A program made the position numbers and the translations under genes. The notes below the pieces were generated by a model that saw only the letters and a list, made by a program, of their open reading frames with translations, did no database searches and had not been told where the DNA came from. DNA of 64,000 nt. It comes from an uncultured Roseobacter sp. (GTDB lineage Bacteria; Pseudomonadota; Alphaproteobacteria; Rhodobacterales; Rhodobacteraceae). Shown here piece after piece: positions 37,337 through 46,436 of the stretch. Every line of letters begins with the position of its first letter. The first letter of the stretch is position 1. The DNA lies in assembly GCA_947501635.1 (NCBI GenBank), contig CANMWT010000007.1:124001-188000 (forward strand). The letters are read 5' to 3'.

Positions 37337-39651
37337 CGGTTGCCAGAAACCTGCCGCATGATGCGGCCGATCTGCATGTCACCGGCGCGGCACGGTATGT
37401 AGACGATATCCCAACCCCTTCCGGCACGTTGCATCTGGCCTTTGGAACATCGACCGTAGCGCATGGATCGCTCAAATCCCTCGCACTGGACAAGGTCCGT
37501 GCCGCCCCGGGTGTCGTGGATGTGATAACCCCGGCCGACCTGCCTTTTGCCAATGATGTCTCGCCCTCGGCGCATGACGAGCCGCTCTTGGCACAGAACA
37601 AGGTGTTTTACGTGGGCCAGCCGTTGTTTCTGGTGGTGGCCCGCAGCCACTTACAAGCGCGCCGCGCCGCGCGATTGGCCGTGGCGGACATCGAGCCTCT
37701 GGACGCGATCCTCACGCTGGAGGATGCCTTGGCGGCGGACAGCCGTTTTGAAGAAGGGCCGCGCATCTATGCGCGGGGTGATGTCGAAGGCGCCATGGCG
37801 CAAGCAGCGCATGTGGTGACAGGGGCGTTTGATATCGGCGGACAAGAGCACTTTTATCTTGAAGGTCAAGCCGCGCTTGCCCAGCCGCAGGAAGGCGGCG
37901 ACATGATCATCATGAGCTCCACGCAACATCCCACGGAAATCCAGCACAAGGTCGCGGAAGCCTTGGGCGTTCCGATGCATGCGGTAAGGGTCGAAACCCG
38001 GCGTATGGGCGGTGGTTTCGGCGGAAAAGAAAGTCAGGGCAACGCGCTGGCTGTCGCCTGCGCGATCGCAGCCAGCCGTACGGGACGTGTGTGCAAGATG
38101 CGCTACGACCGAGACGACGACATGATGATTACCGGCAAAAGGCATGACTTCAGGATTCTTTACAAAGCGGCCTGTGATGCGGAAGGGCGCATTTTAGGCA
38201 TTGATTTCACCCACCTTGTCAGATGCGGTTGGGCGCAGGATCTGTCGTTGCCGGTTGCCGATCGCGCCATGTTGCATGCCGACAATGCCTATTTCCTGCC
38301 GCATGTCCGTATCACAAGTCATCGTCTGAAGACCCATACGCAAAGTGCGACCGCGTTCCGGGGTTTCGGCGGGCCGCAGGGGATGTTGGGGATCGAGCGG
38401 GTCATGGACCATATGGCCCAGGCGCTGGATCAAGACCCCCTCGCGCTGCGCCGAAAAAACTTTTATGCCTCCGGCGGGGATATTTCGGGACCAAAGAACC
38501 GGACGACCACGCCTTATGGCCAGACGGTAGAAGATTTCTGTCTGGGCGAAATGACAGAGCGATTGTGCGAGACCAGCGGATTTGTCGCGCGACAAGCGGA
38601 GGTCACGGCGTGGAACAGCACCCACACCGTTTTGAAGAAGGGTCTCGCGCTTACCCCTGTGAAATTCGGGATTTCATTCACGTTGACGCATCTTAATCAA
38701 GCCGGTGCGCTGGTGCATGTGTATCAGGATGGTTCTGTGCACCTCAACCACGGCGGCACGGAAATGGGACAGGGATTGTTTCAGAAAGTGGCTCAGGTAG
38801 CCGCAGCCCGGTTTGGAATTGATACAAGCCAGATCCGAATAACCGCGACGGATACGGCGAAGGTGCCCAATACATCGGCCACTGCAGCGTCCTCGGGAAG
38901 TGACCTGAACGGCATGGCGGTACAGGCAGCCTGTGACACAATCCGCGCGCGCATGGCCGCATTTATGGCACGTGAGCACCAGTGCGATGTTGCGCAGGTT
39001 GTGTTTCGCGATGGTGAGGTTTTGGTGGGAAGCACAGCCTACAGTTTCGCGCAGGTGGCCGAGAAAGCCTATCTTGGGAGGGTAAGCCTGTCTGCGACCG
39101 GATTTTACAAAACACCGAAAATTGCCTGGGACCGATTGAAAGGGCAAGGCCGGCCATTTTTCTATTTTGCCTATGGTGTTGCGGCCAGCGAAGTGGTTGT
39201 GGATACACTGACTGGTGAGAACCGTCTTCTGCGTGTCGATATCCTGCACGACACAGGCGCATCCTTGAACCCGAGCCTTGATATCGGGCAGATCGAAGGC
39301 GGGTTTGTTCAGGGAGCCGGGTGGTTGACCACCGAAGAGCTGGTTTGGGACCGCACAGGGCGTCTTCGGACCCATGCTCCCTCGACTTACAAGATCCCGG
39401 CCTGTTCGGACCGTCCTGACGTTTTCAACGTAGCGCTTTGGGATCAACAGAACGGTGAAGAAACGGTTTATCGGTCCAAAGCGGTGGGAGAGCCCCCGCT
39501 TATGCTGGGCATTTCGGCTTTCTCAGCGCTTTCACAAGCTGTGCAGGCCTGTGGTCCGCACTACGCGGATTTGCAGGCACCGGCGACTGCCGAGGCCATT
39601 TTGCGTGCCATCGGGCGTGCCAGAGGCGCGGGGGGGTCTGATGTCGTTTGA
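37333..39651 (+). CDS. xdhB: Xanthine dehydrogenase molybdenum-binding large subunit
   Basis: Oxidises hypoxanthine to xanthine and urate at a molybdopterin centre. The 772-residue protein has the molybdopterin-contacting [47 protein letters not shown] and the catalytic glutamate in VGEPPLMLG. Residues 377-389 ([13 protein letters not shown]) are encoded by a 38-bp element nearly identical to one upstream of the permease gene at 42156, so this loop looks like an in-frame insertion; relatives usually pass from NFY to TPYGQ with a shorter link. Start ATG 37333 overlaps xdhA; the frame extends upstream but is not used. The end overlaps xdhC by 11 bp. Confidence 0.95.
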   Translation: MTVARNLPHDAADLHVTGAARYVDDIPTPSGTLHLAFGTSTVAHGSLKSLALDKVRAAPGVVDVITPADLPFANDVSPSAHDEPLLAQNKVFYVGQPLFLVVARSHLQARRAARLAVADIEPLDAILTLEDALAADSRFEEGPRIYARGDVEGAMAQAAHVVTGAFDIGGQEHFYLEGQAALAQPQEGGDMIIMSSTQHPTEIQHKVAEALGVPMHAVRVETRRMGGGFGGKESQGNALAVACAIAASRTGRVCKMRYDRDDDMMITGKRHDFRILYKAACDAEGRILGIDFTHLVRCGWAQDLSLPVADRAMLHADNAYFLPHVRITSHRLKTHTQSATAFRGFGGPQGMLGIERVMDHMAQALDQDPLALRRKNFYASGGDISGPKNRTTTPYGQTVEDFCLGEMTERLCETSGFVARQAEVTAWNSTHTVLKKGLALTPVKFGISFTLTHLNQAGALVHVYQDGSVHLNHGGTEMGQGLFQKVAQVAAARFGIDTSQIRITATDTAKVPNTSATAASSGSDLNGMAVQAACDTIRARMAAFMAREHQCDVAQVVFRDGEVLVGSTAYSFAQVAEKAYLGRVSLSATGFYKTPKIAWDRLKGQGRPFFYFAYGVAASEVVVDTLTGENRLLRVDILHDTGASLNPSLDIGQIEGGFVQGAGWLTTEELVWDRTGRLRTHAPSTYKIPACSDRPDVFNVALWDQQNGEETVYRSKAVGEPPLMLGISAFSALSQAVQACGPHYADLQAPATAEAILRAIGRARGAGGSDVV
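38461..38498 (+). repeat. 38-bp repeat, copy A, inside xdhB
   Basis: This segment matches 42103-42140 at 36 of 38 positions; only the two bases at 38486-38487 differ (CG against TT). The core is GCCTCCGGCGGGGATATTT followed by GGACCAAAGAA. It is read in frame by xdhB as residues 377-389. Both copies have the same orientation. Similar strings seem familiar to me from other Rhodobacterales genomes, but this was not checked. Confidence 0.85.
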
Positions 39652-40573
39652 TCGCACCAGTCTGATCGCGGCTTGCGCACGCCATGGGCGCGTCTGCCGG
39701 GTGGTTGTGGCGCGCGTGCGCGGGTCGGCCCCACGCGAGGTGGGCGCATCGATGCTGGTGTGGAAAGACGGATTTTCCGGTACCATTGGCGGCGGACGGC
39801 TTGAACACACTGCAATGCGGGCGGCGCGCGCCTTACTCGACGCGGGCGGGCAAAGGGTGACGCGGCATGCTTTGGGACCTGATCTGGGTCAGTGCTGTGG
39901 CGGTTCTGTGGACCTGTTCACGACTGTGTATGATCTGGCCACCGCGCGCGCGTTGCCTGACGATGTTGTCCTGTCCGGCGCGGGTGATATGCCGTTGTCG
40001 GTGGCCCGCATCCGCGCAGGATGCACAGCCGCGGGCAACGCGCCGCAACCACAGCTTGTGGACGGGTGGATGGTTGAACCTGTCTCGAGCCCTGCGCGGC
40101 ACTTGTGGATATGGGGCGCGGGTCATGTAGGGCGTGCGCTTGTGGAGGTCTGCGCCCCGTTGCCTGACATGGCGCTGACCTGGGTGGATACGGATAGCGC
40201 GCGGTTCCCTCTGGATGTGCCTTCACAGGTCAACACGATCGCCGCCGGGCAGCCTGAAAGGCTGGTGGTGTACGCGCCGGCGGCAGCGGAACATCTGATC
40301 GTGACCTATTGCCATGATCTGGATCTGGAACTGTGTCACCGTCTTTTGGCGCATGGTTTCGGGTCTGCTGGGCTGATCGGCTCCGCGACCAAATGGGCGC
40401 GTTTTCGGTCGCGGCTCGGTGACCTGGGGCATTCCCCTGAGGCGATTTCGCGTATCACCTGCCCCATCGGACGGCCTGGGCTTGGCAAGCACCCGCACCA
40501 GATCGCCGTCGGCGTGGCCGCTGAGATGCTTGAAGCCGGCAGCTGCCTTGCGGAATTGGAGGGAACAGGATGA
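39641..40573 (+). CDS. xdhC: Xanthine dehydrogenase accessory protein XdhC
   Basis: Inserts the sulfurated molybdenum cofactor into XdhB and protects it. The 310-residue protein has the XdhC/CoxI N-terminal part (VRGSAPREVGASMLVWKDGFSGTIGGG with a following DLGQCCGGSVDL) and a C-terminal Rossmann-like part (LWIWGAGHVGRALVEV, GLIGSATKWARFRSRL). Its start overlaps the xdhB end by 11 bp and its stop overlaps the ABC ATPase start by 4 bp (ATGA), tying cofactor loading and transport to one message. Confidence 0.94.
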   Translation: MSFDRTSLIAACARHGRVCRVVVARVRGSAPREVGASMLVWKDGFSGTIGGGRLEHTAMRAARALLDAGGQRVTRHALGPDLGQCCGGSVDLFTTVYDLATARALPDDVVLSGAGDMPLSVARIRAGCTAAGNAPQPQLVDGWMVEPVSSPARHLWIWGAGHVGRALVEVCAPLPDMALTWVDTDSARFPLDVPSQVNTIAAGQPERLVVYAPAAAEHLIVTYCHDLDLELCHRLLAHGFGSAGLIGSATKWARFRSRLGDLGHSPEAISRITCPIGRPGLGKHPHQIAVGVAAEMLEAGSCLAELEGTG

Positions 40574-42084
40574 CAGAATTGCTCTCTTTAAAGGGGCTGA
40601 CGAAGGCCTATCCGGGTGTTGTCGCGAACGATGATGTGACCCTGTCGATCGGCAAAGGTGAAGTGCACGCCTTGCTGGGAGAAAACGGTGCGGGGAAGTC
40701 CACGCTCGTCAAGATGATCTACGGTTTGGTGAAACCTGACAGCGGCGAGATGACGTTCGACGGTGAGGTTTTTTTGCCACCTGAACCGCGTGCCGCGCGT
40801 GCTGCCGGTGTGGGTATGGTGTTTCAGCATTTTTCGCTTTTTGATGCGCTAAGTGTGGCGGAAAACATCGCGTTAGGCATGGAAGATGCCCCGAAGATGA
40901 ACACCTTGTCAGAGCGGATTTCAGAGGTGTCCGACACTTACGGCCTGCCCTTGTCGCCGGATCGCATTGTGGGGGATCTATCGGCAGGTGAGCGGCAACG
41001 GGTGGAGATCATTCGGTGCCTTCTGCAGGCACCACGGCTTTTGATCATGGACGAACCCACGTCGGTGCTGACGCCGCAAGAGGTTGATATCCTGTTCGAA
41101 ACACTCCGCAAGCTGCGCGGGGAGGGCACATCTATTCTGTATATCTCGCACAAGCTGGAGGAGATCAGGGCTTTGTGTGACGCCGCGACGATCCTGCGGC
41201 TTGGCAAGGTCGTGGGGACCTGCATTCCGCGTGACACAACGGCACGGGATATGGCGGAAATGATGGTGGGCAAGGTGTTGACCACGCCCAAGCGGTCCGG
41301 TGTCAGCCTGGGAGAGGTTGTGCTGGAGCTTGACGGGCTGTCGCTGCCATCGCCATCTGCTTTTGGCATGCCATTGCGCGATGTTTCCTTTGCGCTGCAA
41401 AAGGGAGAGATACTGGGTATCGGAGGTGTTGCGGGGAATGGGCAGGACGAACTGCTGGCGGCCCTGTCGGGAGAAATGCGCGCGCCGGCGGGCATGCTGC
41501 GGTTTAAAGGCCAGAGCATTGGTGGCGACGGGCCGGTCAGGCGGCGGCAGATGGGGGTACTGGCCGCTCCTGAGGAACGCCTCGGCCATGCAGCCGCCCC
41601 GGATATGTCCCTGACCGAGAATGCAATGCTGACCGGTGCGGTGCGGGAGGGGCTGGAGCAAAACGGGTTTTTGAACTGGCCTGCAGCGCGTGGCTTTGCG
41701 CAGACCATCATCGAAGCCTTCGATGTGCGCACCCCCGGGCCTGCCAATGCCGCAAGGTCTTTGTCGGGCGGCAATCTGCAGAAATTCGTGATCGGGCGTG
41801 AGGTTCTGCAACGCCCCGAGGTGCTGGTTGTGAACCAGCCTACCTGGGGAGTGGATGCTTCAGCGGCGGCCGCGATCCGGCAGGCGTTGCTGGATTTGGC
41901 AGAAGCGGGAGCTGCGGTTGTTGTGATAAGTCAGGACCTGGATGAACTGATGGAGATATCTGACCGTTTTGCGGCCCTGAACGAGGGACGCCTGTCAGCG
42001 CCGAGGCCAACTGAGGGGCTGACGGTAGAGCAGATCGGCTTGATGATGGGCGGCGCACATGGGATGGAAGTCGCCCATGTATAA
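40570..42084 (+). CDS. Nucleoside/purine-type ABC transporter ATPase (two domains)
   Basis: A 504-residue double ABC ATPase. The first domain is complete (Walker A GENGAGKST, signature LSAGERQRVE, Walker B LLIMDEPTSV). The second has a degenerate Walker A (GVAGNGQDELL), signature LSGGNLQKFVIGRE and Walker B with VNQPTWGVD, as in the YufO/NupA and RbsA-like group, so only the first site is likely to hydrolyse ATP. Neighbouring xdhABC and a BMP-type binding protein indicate purine or nucleoside uptake; the precise substrate is inferred. Confidence 0.92.
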   Translation: MTELLSLKGLTKAYPGVVANDDVTLSIGKGEVHALLGENGAGKSTLVKMIYGLVKPDSGEMTFDGEVFLPPEPRAARAAGVGMVFQHFSLFDALSVAENIALGMEDAPKMNTLSERISEVSDTYGLPLSPDRIVGDLSAGERQRVEIIRCLLQAPRLLIMDEPTSVLTPQEVDILFETLRKLRGEGTSILYISHKLEEIRALCDAATILRLGKVVGTCIPRDTTARDMAEMMVGKVLTTPKRSGVSLGEVVLELDGLSLPSPSAFGMPLRDVSFALQKGEILGIGGVAGNGQDELLAALSGEMRAPAGMLRFKGQSIGGDGPVRRRQMGVLAAPEERLGHAAAPDMSLTENAMLTGAVREGLEQNGFLNWPAARGFAQTIIEAFDVRTPGPANAARSLSGGNLQKFVIGREVLQRPEVLVVNQPTWGVDASAAAAIRQALLDLAEAGAAVVVISQDLDELMEISDRFAALNEGRLSAPRPTEGLTVEQIGLMMGGAHGMEVAHV

Positions 42085-42102
42085 ACATTTGAAATCCAGA
42101 AT

Positions 42103-42140
42103 TTTTATGCCTCCGGCGGGGATATTTTTGGACCAAAGAA
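42103..42140 (+). repeat. 38-bp repeat, copy B, before the first permease gene
   Basis: The second copy of the element in xdhB (36 of 38 identical), placed in the 71-bp gap between the ABC ATPase and permease genes. It ends 15 bp before the permease ATG, just upstream of the ribosome-binding site CCGGAGAGG. It contains GCCTCCGGC, which can pair GCC with GGC around TCC, but no strong hairpin. Confidence 0.85.
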
Positions 42141-42155
42141 ATCCGGAGAGGCATT

Positions 42156-43238
42156 ATGGTCAGGTTTGAAAAGAGGCCCCAGCCAAGCCGTTTGTTTGCC
42201 TATGCGACACCGCTTTTGGCGGTGCTGGCAACTTTCTTTTTCGGCGGCTTGCTTTTTGCGGCCCTCGGTAAGGATCCGGTCGTGTCGATCGTGACGATTT
42301 TCTGGGAGCCGCTGTTTGGTGAGTTTTCTTTCTTTTACCGGCCGCAACTGCTTATCAAGGGGGCACCTTTGGTGCTGATCGCAATCGGGCTGAGCCTGGG
42401 TTTCAAGGCAGGTATCTGGAATATTGGTGCCGAAGGTCAGTACATCATGGGGGCACTGGTGGGTGCGGGTGTCGGGCTGGCATTTTACCCGACAGAAAGC
42501 GTTCTGATATTTCCGCTGATGGTGCTGGCTGGTGCTTTGGGCGGCATGTTGTGGGCGATGATCCCTGCGCTTTTGAAAGTGAGGTTTGGCACCAATGAAA
42601 TTCTGGTGTCATTGATGCTGGTCTATGTCGCCGAGCAGTTTCTTGCTTCCATGTCATTGGGGTTGTTGAAAAACCCGGAGGGCTTCGGCTTTCCGGGGAG
42701 CCGGAACCTGCAACAGTATCCCTCAGCTCATAATGCCGAAATCATCGCCGGTTCCGGAATGCATTGTGGCGTTGTTGCCGCACTGATTGCAGTGATCTTC
42801 GCCTATGTGCTTTTTGCGCGCCACAAGCTGGGATTTGCGATCAGGGTGACGGGTGAGGCACCGCGCGCGGCACGGTTTTCGGGGGTGAACCCGAGCCGGC
42901 TTGTGGTGTTCTGTCTTGGCGCGTCTGGCATGCTGGCGGGGTTGGCAGGCCTGTTCGAAGTTTCTGGACCAGCGGGACAGGTCACCATCGATTTCAACGT
43001 GGGATATGGCTTTACCGCGATTATCGTGGCGTTTCTGGGGCGGCTCAATCCGATTGGAATCGTGCTTGCGGGATTGCTCATGGCGCTGACCTATATCGGC
43101 GGCGATATTGCACAGAGCCAGCTGCAGCTACCGGCAGCAGCCATTCAGGTCTTTCAGGGGATGCTTTTGTTTTTCCTGCTGGCCTTTGATCTTTTCACAA
43201 ATTACCGGCTTCGGTTTGGCCGGTCCGAGGTGGCATGA
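42156..43238 (+). CDS. Nucleoside/purine-type ABC transporter permease 1
   Basis: A 360-residue inner-membrane permease of the BPD_transp_2 family (YufP/NupP-like) with about nine membrane segments. The block LSLGFKAGIWNIGAEGQYIMGAL and later VTGEAPRAARFSGVN followed by SGMLAGLAGLFEVSG are typical. It starts at ATG 42156 after GGAGAGG, downstream of repeat copy B, and its stop overlaps the start of permease 2 (ATGA). Confidence 0.92.
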   Translation: MVRFEKRPQPSRLFAYATPLLAVLATFFFGGLLFAALGKDPVVSIVTIFWEPLFGEFSFFYRPQLLIKGAPLVLIAIGLSLGFKAGIWNIGAEGQYIMGALVGAGVGLAFYPTESVLIFPLMVLAGALGGMLWAMIPALLKVRFGTNEILVSLMLVYVAEQFLASMSLGLLKNPEGFGFPGSRNLQQYPSAHNAEIIAGSGMHCGVVAALIAVIFAYVLFARHKLGFAIRVTGEAPRAARFSGVNPSRLVVFCLGASGMLAGLAGLFEVSGPAGQVTIDFNVGYGFTAIIVAFLGRLNPIGIVLAGLLMALTYIGGDIAQSQLQLPAAAIQVFQGMLLFFLLAFDLFTNYRLRFGRSEVA

Positions 43239-44158
43239 TGGATTTATCAGCAATCAATCCGATACTTCTGGTCGCTGCATTGATGAGCGCGGCGACGCCT
43301 ATCCTGCTGGCCGCGACCGGCGAGTTGGTGGTGGAGCGCGCGGGCGTTCTGAACCTGGGCGTTGAAGGCATGATGATCATCGGCGCAATTTGCGGGTTTG
43401 CCATTGCGGTTGAGACCGGATCGCCCACAATCGGCTTTGTCGCAGCAGCGGTGGGCGGGGCGCTGCTGAGTTTGCTTTTTGCTTTCCTCACCCAGATCAC
43501 GCTGGCCAACCAGGTTGCATCCGGACTGGCGCTGACGCTCTTTGGTCTTGGCCTCTCCGCCCTTTTGGGTCAGGGGTATGTCGGCATAAAGCCACCGCGT
43601 ATGCCGGACATCAATTTTGGTCCGCTGGCGGACATTCCCGTGCTTGGGCCCATCCTGTTTTCACATGATCCGATCCTCTATGTCGGGCTGCTGATCGTGG
43701 CGGTCGTCTGGGCCGTATTGAAGTTTACTCGTGTGGGGCTGGTACTGCGTGCAGTCGGCGAAAATCACGATGCCGCGCATGCGTTGGGCTACAAGGTTGT
43801 GCGGATCAGAACACTTGCCATCATGTTCGGGGGCGCCTGTGCCGGCATGGGTGGTGCCTACATTAGTCTGATCCGCGTCCCGCAGTGGACCGAAGGTATG
43901 ACGGCGGGTGTTGGATGGATCGCACTCGCGTTGGTTGTCTTTGCCTCATGGAAGCCCTGGCGCGTCTTGCTTGGTGCCTATCTTTTTGGCGGAATAACCC
44001 AATTGCAGCTTAATTTGCAGGGCGCCGGCGTTGCCATTCCCGTCGAATATCTGGCAATGTCGCCCTACGTTATCACAATCGTTGTGCTCGTTATCCTGTC
44101 TGCGGATAAGAGCGCCGCTCCCGGCTCCTTGGGCCGGACATTCCACGCCTCAAGCTAG
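43235..44158 (+). CDS. Nucleoside/purine-type ABC transporter permease 2
   Basis: A 307-residue permease of the same family (YufQ/NupQ-like). It has ATPILLAATGELVVERAGVLNLGVEGMM near the N-terminus, then VLRAVGENHDAAHALGYKVV and GACAGMGGAYISL. It pairs with permease 1 to form the membrane channel. Its ATG overlaps the stop codon of permease 1, and the binding-protein gene follows after 53 bp. Confidence 0.92.
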   Translation: MMDLSAINPILLVAALMSAATPILLAATGELVVERAGVLNLGVEGMMIIGAICGFAIAVETGSPTIGFVAAAVGGALLSLLFAFLTQITLANQVASGLALTLFGLGLSALLGQGYVGIKPPRMPDINFGPLADIPVLGPILFSHDPILYVGLLIVAVVWAVLKFTRVGLVLRAVGENHDAAHALGYKVVRIRTLAIMFGGACAGMGGAYISLIRVPQWTEGMTAGVGWIALALVVFASWKPWRVLLGAYLFGGITQLQLNLQGAGVAIPVEYLAMSPYVITIVVLVILSADKSAAPGSLGRTFHASS

Positions 44159-44211
44159 AGGCATTTCAGCGCCCCGGTACAGGGGCGGTTCAACATGGGG
44201 AAGACCTGAAC

Positions 44212-45294
44212 ATGAAACTCACCACCCTTTTTGCCAGCGCGGCACTCGCGCTTGGACTTGCGTCCGGCGCATGGGCCGACGGGCATGAAAAGACCAAGGT
44301 CGGCTTTGTCTACGTGGGGCCTGTCGGCGATGGCGGCTGGACCTTTACGCACGATCAGGGCCGCCTTGCAGTCGAGGAAGAATTCGGCGATGCGGTTGAA
44401 ACCGTTTTTGTTGAGAACGTAGCCGAAGGCCCGGATGCCGAACGTGTAATGACACAGATGGCGCTCGACGGGGCAGACCTGATTTTCACCACGTCCTTCG
44501 GATATATGGACGCCACCAACAATGTCGCGGCCAAGTTCCCTGACATCAAGTTCGAACATGCGACGGGCTACAAGCGCCTGCACCCCAATGTGTCGACCTA
44601 TTCTGCGCGTTTCTACGAAGGTCGCGCCGTGCAGGGTCATATCGCAGGCAGCATCACCGAAAGTAACATCATCGGCTACATCGCCTCCTTCCCGATCCCC
44701 GAGGTTATCCGGGGCATCAACTCGGCCTATATCCACGCCAAGAAGGCAAACCCGGATGTCGAGTTCAAGATCATCTGGGTCTACACATGGTTCGATCCAG
44801 CCAAGGAAGCAGACGCAGCAACCGCACTGATCGAACAGGGTGCCGATGTTATTCTGCAGCACACGGACTCGACCGCACCGCATGCGGCAGCACAGGAAGC
44901 AGGCAATGTCGCAGCCTTTGGTCAGGCGTCTGACATGAGCGCCTACGCCCCCTACCCGCGCGTCAGTGCGATCCTTGACCTTTGGGGCCCCTACTACGTA
45001 GAGCGCACCCGCGCCGTGATCGATGGTACGTGGGAAAGCGTGGACACCTGGAACGGCATCGGCGACGGTATGGTCGGCATTGGCGAGATCACAGATGCTG
45101 TGCCCGCCGAGGTCAAAGCCGAAGCGCTGGCGCTGAAAGCGTCGCTGGCGGATGGGTCCTATCACGCCTTTACCGGCCCGCTGAACAAGCAGGACGGCTC
45201 CGCTTGGCTGGGCGAAGGGGAAAGCGCAGATGATGGCACGCTTGCAGGCATGAACTTCTACGTTGAAGGCATCACCGGCGACATCCCGCAGTAA
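44212..45294 (+). CDS. BMP-family ABC transporter substrate-binding protein
   Basis: A 360-residue periplasmic binding protein of the BMP/PnrA family, characterised members of which bind purine nucleosides or related compounds. After a signal peptide (MKLTTLFASAALALGLASGA, cleaved near WA-DG) come KVGFVYVGPVGDGGWTFTHDQGR, DLIFTTSFGYMDATNNVAAKFP and GRAVQGHIAGSITESNIIGYIASFP. It is the last gene of the purine cluster and is followed by a strong terminator. Confidence 0.94.
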   Translation: MKLTTLFASAALALGLASGAWADGHEKTKVGFVYVGPVGDGGWTFTHDQGRLAVEEEFGDAVETVFVENVAEGPDAERVMTQMALDGADLIFTTSFGYMDATNNVAAKFPDIKFEHATGYKRLHPNVSTYSARFYEGRAVQGHIAGSITESNIIGYIASFPIPEVIRGINSAYIHAKKANPDVEFKIIWVYTWFDPAKEADAATALIEQGADVILQHTDSTAPHAAAQEAGNVAAFGQASDMSAYAPYPRVSAILDLWGPYYVERTRAVIDGTWESVDTWNGIGDGMVGIGEITDAVPAEVKAEALALKASLADGSYHAFTGPLNKQDGSAWLGEGESADDGTLAGMNFYVEGITGDIPQ

Positions 45295-45316
45295 GCAATC
45301 CAAAATCACAAAAACA

Positions 45317-45347
45317 AAAGGCCCTGTCCCGCTGGCAGGGCCTTTTT
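45317..45347 (+). terminator. Intrinsic terminator of the purine cluster
   Basis: AAAGGCCCTG (45317-45326) and CAGGGCCTTT (45336-45345) form a 10-bp stem with a 9-nt loop, followed by TT as part of a five-T run. It lies 22 bp after the binding-protein stop. The A-run on the other side lets it also act on the convergent cytochrome gene. Confidence 0.92.
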
Positions 45348-45366
45348 CATTGTTTCTGCGTCTGCG

Positions 45367-45786
45367 CTAGGGTTGCTGAATGCTTTCCAGATAGGCCAGC
45401 AAAGCCGCTAGAACGCGCGGCGTCGGCGTCAGGGTTCCCTCGATCTCGACCGGCACCAGATCATCTGCCATCGCGCCCCCAAATTGCGGCATAACACGTG
45501 CAAGATGGGCCTGTTCAGGATCACCGTAGATGTAGCTAAGCGCCTGTGCCTTGGGGAAAGTACCGCCGTTTTGCGCTGAAAGCTGCGTCAGGTCTGTCGG
45601 ATTTTGCGACAGCGCTGCGGCCGTCGGCCCGTTCCCACGACCATCGGCACCATGGCAGGCGGCACAGTTTTCGGTATAAAACATCGCCCCCTCAGGCGCG
45701 TCCGGCATCGACACCTCGGTCGAACAGGCGATCACGGCTGTCAGGGCAAATACCGACACGGCTATTCTGTGAATTTTGTCAAACAC
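45367..45786 (-). CDS. Class I cytochrome c, predicted lipoprotein
   Basis: A small monoheme c-type cytochrome with heme motif CAACH in MFYTENCAACHGADGRGNGP and a probable axial Met near VMPQFGGAM. From GTG 45786 (AGGG six bases upstream) the product has 139 residues and a clear lipoprotein signal, MFDKIHRIAVSVFALTAVIAC, with lipidation at C21. The ATG at 45825 would add 13 charged residues before the signal and is less likely. It should be an electron carrier anchored outside the inner membrane; partners are unknown. It diverges from a universal stress protein gene. Confidence 0.85.
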   Translation of the reverse strand: MFDKIHRIAVSVFALTAVIACSTEVSMPDAPEGAMFYTENCAACHGADGRGNGPTAAALSQNPTDLTQLSAQNGGTFPKAQALSYIYGDPEQAHLARVMPQFGGAMADDLVPVEIEGTLTPTPRVLAALLAYLESIQQP

Positions 45787-45941
45787 GCTCCACCCTCTGC
45801 TTTTGATGCCCTTACTCTGCACCATGACAGGCGGTACTGCATATGACCCATATCAATCCGACGTGCCCTGAGCGGATGATCTTGATCAATGCCGAACACG
45901 GTGTTCCTTGGTATTGTGAATGGCGAAACAAGGAGGCTCAT

Positions 45942-46352
45942 ATGTACAACAATATCCTCGTTCCTGTCGTTTTCGATCACGGAGGGCGCGCCGCCGCTTC
46001 TCTGAAAGTCGCCAAAGAACTCTTGAATGACGGCGGCAAAGTCACGCTGATTCATGTGATGGAAGAAGTGCCGTCATATGCGACGACATATCTTCCGGAA
46101 GGTCTGGCAGAGAGACACCACGACGAAGCGGTCGAGACCCTGACAGGCATCGCCAAAGGCGTGGATGTGCCAGTTGATGCGGTTGTGATCCACGGCCACG
46201 CCTATTCCAGTATCCTGGAATACAGCCAAAAGCACGGAACCGACTGCATCGTGATCGCGTCGCATAAACCCGGTTTCGAGGATTACTTCCTCGGCTCGAC
46301 GGCCGCGCGCGTTGTTCGTCATGCGAAATGCGGGGTCCACATTCTGCGCTAG
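45942..46352 (+). CDS. Universal stress protein (UspA family)
   Basis: A 136-residue UspA protein: MYNNILVPVVFDHGGRAAASL, GKVTLIHVMEEVPSY, then IVIASHKPGFEDYFLGSTAARVVRHAKCGVHIL with the nucleotide-loop glycines. A perfect AGGAGG precedes ATG 45942, which rules out the longer frame starting at 45843. It is only distantly like the TRAP-linked Usp at 16522. It diverges from the cytochrome gene. Confidence 0.92.
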   Translation: MYNNILVPVVFDHGGRAAASLKVAKELLNDGGKVTLIHVMEEVPSYATTYLPEGLAERHHDEAVETLTGIAKGVDVPVDAVVIHGHAYSSILEYSQKHGTDCIVIASHKPGFEDYFLGSTAARVVRHAKCGVHILR

Positions 46353-46380
46353 CAGACATCCCGGACCTGAACGGTTGGCC

Positions 46381-46412
46381 AAAAAAGTTAGGACCGCCCG
46401 AGCGGTCCTAAT
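46381..46412 (-). terminator. Intrinsic terminator after the VPLPL-CTERM gene
   Basis: TTAGGACCGC (46388-46397) and GCGGTCCTAA (46402-46411) form a perfect 10-bp stem with a 4-nt loop. On the minus strand it is followed by a run of six T (complement of 46381-46386), so it terminates the leftward gene ending at 46437. Confidence 0.92.
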
Positions 46413-46436
46413 CGAGCATTCAAAGTCGGGTGTGGA

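Noticed and set aside
45843-45941. Longer N-terminus for the universal stress protein at 45942
   Set aside because: The perfect AGGAGG directly before ATG 45942 and the family start MYNNILVPV decide for the shorter protein.
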